From NCBI RefSeq assembly GCF_024763615.1, contig NC_077224.1, positions 35,474,712 through 35,538,711 of the forward strand: DNA of 64,000 nucleotides, read 5' to 3'. Of this stretch, positions 59,401-64,000 are shown one piece after another. How positions within the stretch are numbered: the first letter of the stretch is position 1; each line of letters starts with the position of its first letter. The translations under genes and the position numbers were made by a program. Below the pieces are notes generated by a model. That model saw only the letters and a program-made list of their open reading frames with translations, was not told the origin of the DNA and ran no database searches. Origin of the DNA: Phlebotomus papatasi (Eukaryota > Arthropoda > Insecta > Diptera > Psychodidae).

Positions 59401-62400
59401 GCACTTCTTGAACTCTTCCAATGACTTTTTCACATCATCTTTTTCATAGAAGCGATGGTTTTTTTCTCTGGACATTGTAGAATTCAGAAATTGAAAAAGA
59501 AAACATAAAATGAATAAGAAATTTAGGAAAGCAAAAGATGTGGCCGAAATAGGCAACACTACCTCACCGGGGAGACGCTCACAAAGTATATACTTTTTTA
59601 CGCGAAATACAGGATCCAGCTGGGAAATTTCACCCGAAATTTAAAGATTGATTCACTATTAACATAAACACAAACAATCTTTAATGAAAACTAATCAATT
59701 TTCATGAAAAACACCGAAGGAAAACCTTCTGCACTTCACCACAAATCACAACACTGCTAGAGACACAATCGATCTGTCACATTTTTTGTAAGACTCTTTC
59801 CACACTGAGTTTTTACAACGCAATTTAAATTCAAATTATACCTATAATTTAACTGCCTTTGTGTTAATACATCCTAAAATGAATAAATATTTGAAAGCAA
59901 AATGAATTCATTGACTATTCGAAGATAACATACATAATTTTAATTAATTAATTTCCATGGCCGAAATTACAATCAAAGTGGCCGAAATTAGAAGCTGGCC
60001 GAAATTTGGCACACTTACCCTACATCTAAGACCTTTTAAAACCTTATTTAAGATTTAAAACCTTAAATGGATAATCCGGTAGTCGTCAGATGAGAGAAGA
60101 TTCAGCGCAGAATAAAAATTCTTTCCTTCCCAGAGCTTTCGGTGCTCTACGCACCTTCTTCAGTGGTCGAACGAAAATGTCTAGTACCGCTATAGGGTGG
60201 AATCACCACTTCTCGCCAGTACCCCACTTTTCGTCACTTATATTGAAATCGCTATTTTTCGCGATTTATGAAATAAATGAGCCGCAAAGTTACTTGTATT
60301 TTTACTGCTGCTACGTACAGAGTCGAAAAATAGTAATTATTCGTATTGAATTTACGATTTTGAGCATTTTTAGAGCAATATTTTAAGCAAGTGCATCGTA
60401 TCCAATATTTTTTACCCAATATACTAAGTGTCATCAAATTTTCATCAAGCAAAATGTACCTTTTTGGATAAATAACTTGTCTATTGAATACTTTATTACA
60501 CTTGTGCAATAGATAAAATTTGTATTTAGTAAATTAACATTTCATTTTATATTATATTTATATAAAAATGAGGCATGGCGAAAAGTGGTAATATTTTGGA
60601 ATGATTTTACCACCTGTCGCCATCTCTTTTCAATGGGCGACGGTAACTTCACTTCGTAGATTCTCAATTGTCAAATCTGGATTGTTTATTTTATGCAATA
60701 GTCAAATAACTTCGATTTCTCAAATTAAAGCGAAGAAAAATCATTTAAAGTGAGTAATAATAGGGTGATCATGAGGAAAGAGAAATACTGCATGTATTCT
60801 TTGCATAATATTGCCCAAAATAATTGAGTTTGAACCTTTCCAAGTGGGTGGCGAAAAGTGGTTACAGAACTGGGGAAAAGTGGTAAAAAGTGGCGACGAA
60901 GTGGTTATTTTTGCATTGTTAATAAAAATCATTTTTTTAAGTAGTCCAGGTTTAAATTGGAGAACTATTGTTTTCACGAATCTGCAGCCAATGCATTTAA
61001 GTAACTTTGTGTCATATCTGAGTTATCATGTAATAAGGGTTCAAAAGTTATAATATAATTAATTCCCGTTTTTTCTAAACATGACGATAAGTGGTTACTC
61101 TACCCTAGTTCCGCTTTAAGGGTTTAAATTTGATTCAGTTTGGTGAAACATCGAAGCTTTATATGACCACTGCTAGGGTTTGTAAAATCTAAGTTATTCT
61201 ATTCGGAATATCTCAATATTTCTATTTTCAATTTTAATAAAATTTTCTTATGATGTAGCTGAAGTCGACCTTTTGAATGGTAGATCATTTGTTCTTGTCT
61301 GTGGACCTGACAGGAACTTTTAAATTATCTTGATCAAAGTGTATCTTCGATGTTAATTAATCGAATTTGAAAAAAATATTAGTATTGTAACTGACACCGA
61401 GATATTTCCAACGATAGGTTGCACCCGTTGCATCCTACTGTTGTACTTCTGAACAAAACTTTTCTAACAGAATTCTGTGATTTCTTGTTGGCCCTCTGTA
61501 CTTAAAATAGTTAAAGTAGACAATGATTAAATAAGTCTAGATAAGTCTATGAGAGCTGATATTCTTTTTACAGACGATTTTGCTTTGCAGTAATTACTTT
61601 AGTAATCGCATATGAACTATTTAATTAATTTTGGTGACCAAGAACAGTTCACTCAACGTTAATCTCAGCTACTATGAGCTTATCTGGTCCTATAATTGAT
61701 TTTAGGAATCACTAAGCTTAAAATAATAGCCAAGGGGTAACTTCATGTCATGGAACTCAAACCAATCTTGCCAGGGAACCCGGGAAACTCATGGAAAGCT
61801 GAAGGAACCCACGGGGAACTCAGACAACTCACGGGGAACTCAGGATACACACGTGAAACTCAGGAATCTATATATTTTTCCGGGGAATCGGAAACTCGAC
61901 GCTTGCTTGTGGCTCCGACACACCTTTTGGATCAGGAAAATTTCATAAACTCGAAATTCGAAACCCTTTCTTTCTCACATGTTTTGCATGTGACTATCTC
62001 ACTCTTTCGCATACCAAATTCGATTGAGCTAAATTGAATTTGGAGTGATGTTTAAGAGAAGAAGAAGAGTTCGAGAGAATGAGATAGACATTATGCAAAA
62101 CATGTGAGAAAGAAAGGGATTCGAAATTCGACTTCATGAAATTTTCTTGATCTAAAAGGTGTGCCCGAGCCATTATGAATAACCATTTCAAATTATCTGG
62201 TTTTTTGTTCACCTATATTTCCGTGACCAGCAAGTTGCGAGAAACATTTAAGCAAAGTTTGAGTCTGATCAGAGAACATAAAATTTTTCGAGAATTATAC
62301 TAGATGAGATTATTAAGAATTGTACACAATACAATAAATTCAATTAAGTGAAAATTAAATTGCCGTGAGGGTGAAAATAAAATGTTTGTTCTCATTTGTT

Positions 62401-62790
62401 TTTTTTATCCACAGCTTTCGTCAATGGAGCAAAGCATCACGAGAAAATTAAACTTCTACCGCCTGTTTTAGATGTGGCAAAATCCATCAATGATTCTTTC
62501 ATAGTATCGTGCAACGCACAAATAGATGATATGGTTGTTCGATGGCAGAGTCCAAAGGAGGTTACCATAACTGAGCGCAAAGGGCGCATTCATACTGAAG
62601 AAATTAGGGGTAGGAAGGTCTCAGTGGAATTTTCAATTAAAGTCGCAGCACAATGAAAATCTCATCTATCTTTTAATAGATTCACTTGCCCTCGTCTTTG
62701 AGCACATCACACTAGCTGATCGGGGTGAATGGAGTTGCCTTGGAGAAGATGCTGAGGACATAAAAAGCTCCTTTACGATGATTGTCAAGG
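35431..62790 (+). CDS. Ig-superfamily surface protein, NCAM/fasciclin-2-like N-terminus (exons 35431-35494, 62415-62609, 62680-62790; continues beyond window)
   Basis: The three exons splice with phase-1 junctions throughout, the usual arrangement for Ig domains. Exon 1 gives a signal peptide (h-region IGMIVVFLAG). Exons 2-3 give one complete Ig fold of about 100 residues: strand B Cys in FIVSCNA, strand C Trp in VVRWQSP, and strand F DRGEWSC in place of the usual DxGxYxC. The WQSP segment and strand E LALVFEHITL resemble the first Ig domain of NCAM/fasciclin-2-type adhesion molecules, so a cell-surface or secreted adhesion role is likely, but the exact family is not certain. More domains presumably follow downstream. 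Intron 1 is about 26.9 kb; intron 2 is 70 nt. Confidence 0.8.
35495..36634 (+). other. Ig-gene intron 1, first part
   Basis: Ordinary AT-rich intron sequence. No exon, tRNA or bounded repeat found. Confidence 0.45.
36635..37480 (+). repeat. GCAAAGC-family repeat, most complete copy
   Basis: It starts TGGCAAAGCATCCCAGGCTT and GGTGCTCGAACTTC and ends GTGGAGTTCGAGCAGTAAAA, 846 bp. The interior has repeated ACCGGTTC/ACCGATTT words (36715-36990), also present at 63660-63920, and the GTTCCCCTTACGTTCCAAG block shared with 1-230. GCAAAGC faces GCTTTGC within the first 25 bases, a small hairpin. Confidence 0.75.
37591..38129. mobile_element. TA-flanked MITE (AGGGATGTGTGCTAAATTTCGG end)
   Basis: The 539-bp element has ends AGGGATGTGTGCTAAATTTC and GAAATATTGCACAGTTCCCC, TA on both sides. 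GGACACTTAAAATTTCGG near the left faces GTGTCCGATATTGC near the right. It is related in end sequence and interior (TCTTTGGCATCGTACAATT) to the GGCCGAAAT family but distinct. Confidence 0.75.
38222..38650. mobile_element. Short deletion derivative of the GGCCGAAAT family
   Basis: It begins GGGTTACTGTACCAAATTTT and ACATAGTTGCATGCAAG and ends AAGTGGCCGAAATTGAAAGC then GGCCGAAATGTGGTACAG. Words and order match 12970-13976 and 58971-60020, with about 600 bp missing from the middle including the HTH region. The right terminus is eroded. Confidence 0.7.
38651..41852 (+). other. Ig-gene intron 1, unassigned
   Basis: This holds a 193-codon open frame (39551-40132), which I do not believe codes: no domain, AT-rich composition, no repeat copy. 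Positions 41740-41775 are locally GC-rich and palindromic (GGGGATCCCCATGGGGACC). Nothing else recognised. Confidence 0.4.
41853..42036. mobile_element. Near-perfect palindromic MITE (CACTGGTAAAAATAAAAGGATC)
   Basis: The 184-bp element folds almost end to end: CACTGGTAAAAATAAAA faces TTTTATTTTTACCAGTG, TTTGCAAAGGATGGATCAAA faces its complement, and the loop is ACGATAACATTTATCGT near 41930-41950. Non-coding. Confidence 0.88.
42037..44424 (+). other. Ig-gene intron 1, unassigned
   Basis: No coding or repeat border supported. Confidence 0.4.
44425..44484 (+). repeat. Fragment of GCAAAGC-family left end
   Basis: AGAGCGTTCCAGCTTTGCGG, then AATGCTCGAACTCACGAATT matches the left terminus of the copies at 18339 and 36635. 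It runs straight into the MITE at 44485. Confidence 0.7.
44485..44616. mobile_element. Short MITE inserted in the GCAAAGC fragment
   Basis: The 132-bp element has arms GCAGGGGTGTGCAAGAACC and TGTTGCACACTTCTGC, then TTTGAAACCGAATAAACGTC facing GACGTTTGTTCGGTTTCAAA. TTAGT occurs immediately on each side and is a candidate 5-bp target duplication. Confidence 0.82.
44617..46631 (+). other. Ig-gene intron 1, mostly unassigned
   Basis: Positions 44845-45010 resemble the inverted arms of 56172-56391 (TTCTCCTATTTTTAAATTGA, TAAGGTCCAGTTACATTC, CCCCAATTCAAAGATGCCCC), so this is a fragment of that MITE. 46240-46460 starts AGGGGAGCCTGGGGCAG and ends ATACCCCACCCTCCTCT, possibly another degraded member. 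The remainder is unremarkable. Confidence 0.45.
46632..46858. mobile_element. Small MITE, copy 2 (CTCAGAATA termini)
   Basis: Ends CTCAGAATAAGAAACGAATA and GTTCGACTTATATTCTGAG, 227 bp. Collinear with 2292-2526. Confidence 0.75.
46859..47283 (+). other. Ig-gene intron 1, unassigned
   Basis: Nothing recognised. Confidence 0.4.
47284..47495. mobile_element. TA-flanked MITE with duplicated CACCAAACAC in each arm
   Basis: The 212-bp element has arms of about 45 bases. The left reads GGGGAAACTGGGGCACCACC, AAACACGGGGTAGCACCAAA, CACT; the right is its close inverse ending CCCCAGTTTCCCC. Each arm holds GGGGNA(C/G)CACCAAACAC twice in direct orientation. TA on both sides. Confidence 0.88.
48600..49049. 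mobile_element. Partial GGGTTACG-type element abutting copy 2
   Basis: Its right end CACCTACGTAACCCC meets TTAA at 49050. The sequence before it (GCCTAAGAGCTTGAATTAAA, TATTATGTTGTAAAAATATT) parallels 51118-51190 in the neighbouring element. No left terminus was found, so it is truncated or deeply diverged. Confidence 0.55.
49054..51214. mobile_element. GGGTTACGTGGGTCA-type element, copy 2 (nested)
   Basis: It begins AGGGTTACATGGATCACAC after TTAA (49050-49053) and ends TTTTTGACCCGCATAGACCC before TCAA (51215-51218). Termini match those of 16745-18845. The 2.16-kb interior includes a GC-richer stretch (about 49430-49960) and a 397-bp MITE. The right arm TTTTTATTATGTTGAGAAAA also matches the other copies. 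Confidence 0.65.
50364..50760. mobile_element. MITE with arms of about 50 bp (TTATCACACTTGCACATTAA)
   Basis: The left arm TTATCACACTTGCACATTAA, continuing to GATTCACATTAATTGTCGC, faces GCGACAATTAATGTGAATC and TTAATGTGCAAGTGTGATAA. The interior is AT-rich and non-coding. Confidence 0.85.
51399..51539. mobile_element. Small MITE (TCTACACATTGGGA ends), copy 2
   Basis: GCCTCTACACATTGGGAAT at left and CTTCCCAATGTGTATAGCCC at right, TTAA on both sides, 141 bp. Same family as 24793-24931. Confidence 0.82.
52255..55329 (+). other. Ig-gene intron 1, unassigned
   Basis: No recognisable exon or bounded repeat. Short open frames here have no domain signature. Confidence 0.4.
55330..55543. mobile_element. 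TA-flanked MITE (GGAGACCGGGGTAGAATTAGCC)
   Basis: The 214-bp element has left end AAGGAGACCGGGGTAGAATT and right end AATTCTGCCCCGGTCTCCCC, TA on both sides. Interior unique and AT-rich. Confidence 0.85.
55687..55942. mobile_element. MITE with CACTGAGAAA ends and iterated TTTTAGGTG words
   Basis: It begins CACTGAGAAAAAAAAGAGGG and ends TTTCGGATTTCTCTCAGTG. Inside, TAACAT..TTTACACCTTTTT-like words recur in both orientations (55745-55880). About 256 bp, non-coding. Confidence 0.75.
56172..56391. mobile_element. Degraded MITE with GGGGCA arms
   Basis: The left CGGGAAAGTGGGGCACTTTTG faces the right AAACTTCCCCACTTC and GAAGTCCCCCTTCTC imperfectly. Inner words TGGACCTTATTATGATATAA and TTATGTCATGATAAGGCTCA pair better. 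A relative fragment is at 44845-45010. Confidence 0.6.
56392..56886 (+). other. Ig-gene intron 1, unassigned
   Basis: Nothing recognised. TTACACA words are frequent between 56460 and 56740, without a clear period. Confidence 0.35.
56887..57232. mobile_element. Fragment of the GGCCGAAAT family
   Basis: GAAGTGTTGCTTGGAACC, GGCCACATTGATTACC and GCGGCCAAAATTACGAGC, then GGCCGAAATTTGGTACAG reproduce the right two-thirds of 38222-38650. The left terminus is missing. Confidence 0.65.
57233..58970 (+). other. Ig-gene intron 1, unassigned
   Basis: Mostly AT-rich. 58875-58960 is a fragment of the repeat seen at 3128-4200 (CCGAGGTGAAATCCAACATCG). Confidence 0.4.
58971..60020 (-). mobile_element. TA-flanked 1-kb transposon with a helix-turn-helix fragment, copy 2
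   Basis: The 1050-bp element has exact inverted ends GGGTAAGTGTGCCAAATTTC and GAAATTTGGCACACTTACCC, flanked by TA. On the minus strand (about 59290-59475) a frame begins MSREKNHRFYEKDDVKKSLE and continues EFKKCKLLRESARKFE, paralleling copy 1 at 12970-13976. GGCCGAAATT occurs at least three times at the right end and GGCCAC words mirror it on the left. It has no catalytic domain. Confidence 0.85.
60195..61105. mobile_element. TA-flanked element (GGGTGGAATCACCACTT end)
   Basis: The left end GGGTGGAATCACCACTTCTC and right end GATAAGTGGTTACTCTACCC are imperfect inverted repeats with TA outside. GAAAAGTGG(T) words recur internally (60590, 60855, 60880). 911 bp; its open frames look incidental. 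Confidence 0.65.
61106..61744 (+). other. Ig-gene intron 1, unassigned
   Basis: It contains the ATCTCAGCTACTATGAGCTT word of a dispersed repeat at about 61660. Otherwise unremarkable. Confidence 0.35.
61745..61870 (+). repeat. Short imperfect tandem repeat (GGGGAACTCA)
   Basis: CACGGGGAACTCAGACAACT, then CACGGGGAACTCAGGATACA, with earlier degenerate units (GGGAAACTCATGG). Period is about 20 bases over roughly five units. Confidence 0.6.
61911..62171. mobile_element. 261-bp fold-back element
   Basis: The left arm GGCTCCGACACACCTTTTGG, continuing through TTCGAAACCCTTTCTTTCTC and ACATGTTTTGCATG, faces GCAAAACATGTGAGAAAGAA, then AAAAGGTGTGCCCGAGCC. Arms are about 100 bases with a short unlike centre. 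Confidence 0.8.
62172..62414 (+). other. End of Ig-gene intron 1
   Basis: AT-rich, with the polypyrimidine tract TTTGTTTTTTTTATCCACAG just before exon 2. No other feature. Confidence 0.6.
62415..62609 (+). CDS. Ig-domain gene, exon 2 (strands A-D)
   Basis: The acceptor TTTTTATCCACAG ends at 62414; the donor AGGG|GTAGGA is at 62610. It codes AFVNGAKHHEKIKLLPPV then DVAKSINDSFIVSCNAQ and MVVRWQSPKEVTITERKG. Reading through the donor would reach a TGA at about 62654, which argues for splicing here because the next exon continues the fold in phase. Confidence 0.8.
62680..62790 (+). CDS. Ig-domain gene, exon 3 (strands E-G)
   Basis: The acceptor CTTTTAATAG ends at 62679; the donor CAAGG|GTGAGA is at 62791, phase 1. 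It codes DSLALVFEHITLADRGEW, then SCLGEDAEDIKSSFTMIVK, with the conserved Cys and the strand G ending in an odd-even hydrophobic pattern. It finishes the first Ig domain. Confidence 0.8.
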
Positions 62791-63576
62791 GTGAGAGATA
62801 TTCTGTTTGTCACTCCACATATATACATACTCACGTCACAGACGAAAGAAAAGCTTTTTCTCTACCGCAAACAAATTCTTTTGCATGCAAAAACTAACAA
62901 CACAATTTGCGATAACATGATTATACCTCCCTTCTTCGTAACGTTGCAGACCCACAAGGGATAACCCCACTGAAAGCCACCTAGTGTTACATAGTTGTGA
63001 GGAGGGGATAAAATGTGAAAAATACATAAACATGATGTGAATTTTAATAGAGGATTTAGTAAAAGCACAACTCTTTGCATAACGCTTGACAGAGCTTCAT
63101 TTGTAGAGAACATGAAGATTGTCATTTAATTTATTTGATGGACATTTTAAATCTACTGAACTCTGGTATAGGAAGATGCACATTATGCATGGTCAGACAC
63201 TGGACATGAACTATATTAAAGTTCCCCATCACTGACCATTTTCGTTTGTATATATTACCACTAAATATAGCTGTAGCATTTTCCATCAAATGCAAATATC
63301 CTGTATTGTTTGTCTACAAAGTATATCTCACGGGAAGACACAAGTTCTCTATTGTGATATTTTTAAACTTACCAAGAGTTCTTAATAAATATAATATTCC
63401 CCTAGGACAAGAAAACTGAAGCATCAAAAAAATATTCATTAAATTCTTTTAGAATACCGTTGTATAAATTTCCTTTTGTTCTTTATTTTTATGACAGTTT
63501 TTTTTTTAATAACCATACAAGATGAGATATATAGTATATTTAATAACTTGTTTACGGTGGAAAACTTCATAAAAAA
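62791..63576 (+). other. Ig-gene intron 3, first part
   Basis: Starts with GTGAGAGATA. AT-rich, no further exon found. Confidence 0.5.
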
Positions 63577-64000
63577 GGATGGCAAAGCGTCCCATGCTTT
63601 GCGAAACACTCGGACTCGTGATTACGATGCTATATACCACAAAAATATTCTTACGTCATATACCGTTTACTGGTTCATAACCGATTTGAACCGATTAATA
63701 AATCACCGAAAAGATTGTCCTAAATAGTTTTAAGAACATTAGAATGAATCTTCGGACAAAAATTACTTATAGGTTCATAACCGGTTCACAACAACAGATT
63801 TGAACCGATTCATAAATCAATCAAAAGTTCATCCAAAATAGCTTAGGAGTAGTACAATATTGATTTTAGAGAAAAATAGTTATCGGATCACTAGCAGTTC
63901 ATAACCAATTTAAAGCGGTTTACCTTTCGTTAGAAATTGAAAGACCTATCCAATGAGTCGAAATATGAACCTATTCGATTAATAAATACGCTATCTAGAG
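63577..64000 (+). repeat. GCAAAGC-family repeat, left part, cut by window end
   Basis: It begins GGATGGCAAAGCGTCCCATG and CTTTGCGAAACACTCGGACTC, followed by repeated ACCGATTTGAACCGATT and GGTTCATAACCGGTTC words as in 36715-36990. The right end lies beyond the window. Confidence 0.7.

Overview
The window is AT-rich eukaryotic nuclear DNA. It has spliced genes with GT-AG introns, a very dense load of small inverted-repeat transposons, and one tRNA-derived SINE. Gene content (HOIL-1L/RBCK1-type ligase, Acinus, a secreted or membrane immunoglobulin-domain protein), intron style and repeat types point to an insect. A nematoceran dipteran, for example a sand fly, is my best guess, but the sequence does not prove the species.

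Region by region. (1) 1-6898: repeats and unassigned sequence upstream of the first gene. (2) 6899-14688, plus strand: five exons of an RBR ubiquitin ligase that matches human HOIL-1L (RBCK1) in its LUBAC-tethering helices, ubiquitin-like domain, NZF finger, RING1-IBR-RING2 module and last residue. It carries a long N-terminal extension with a second NZF finger and proline-rich motifs. Its first exon was not found. (3) 14689-20572: convergent intergenic space filled with nested transposons. The most striking is a fold-back element holding 93-bp tandem repeats in opposite orientations. (4) 20573-27019, minus strand: the Acinus gene (712 codons in five coding exons plus a non-coding first exon), with RRM, RSB motif and Arg-rich tail. 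(5) 27020-35430: spacer between divergent genes, with MITEs, a SINE and an array of palindromic units. (6) 35431 to beyond the window end, plus strand: the first three coding exons of an Ig-superfamily protein. A signal-peptide exon is separated by an intron of about 27 kb from two exons encoding the first Ig domain. That intron is mostly transposon debris.

The three genes do not form a functional unit that I can see: one is ubiquitin signalling, one RNA processing, one cell surface. The most informative signals are the conserved HOIL-1L features in a probable dipteran, two transposon insertions whose empty target sites can be read from related repeats inside the same window, and a TTAA-flanked element family that carries a shared short reading frame with promoter-like GC-rich sequence upstream.
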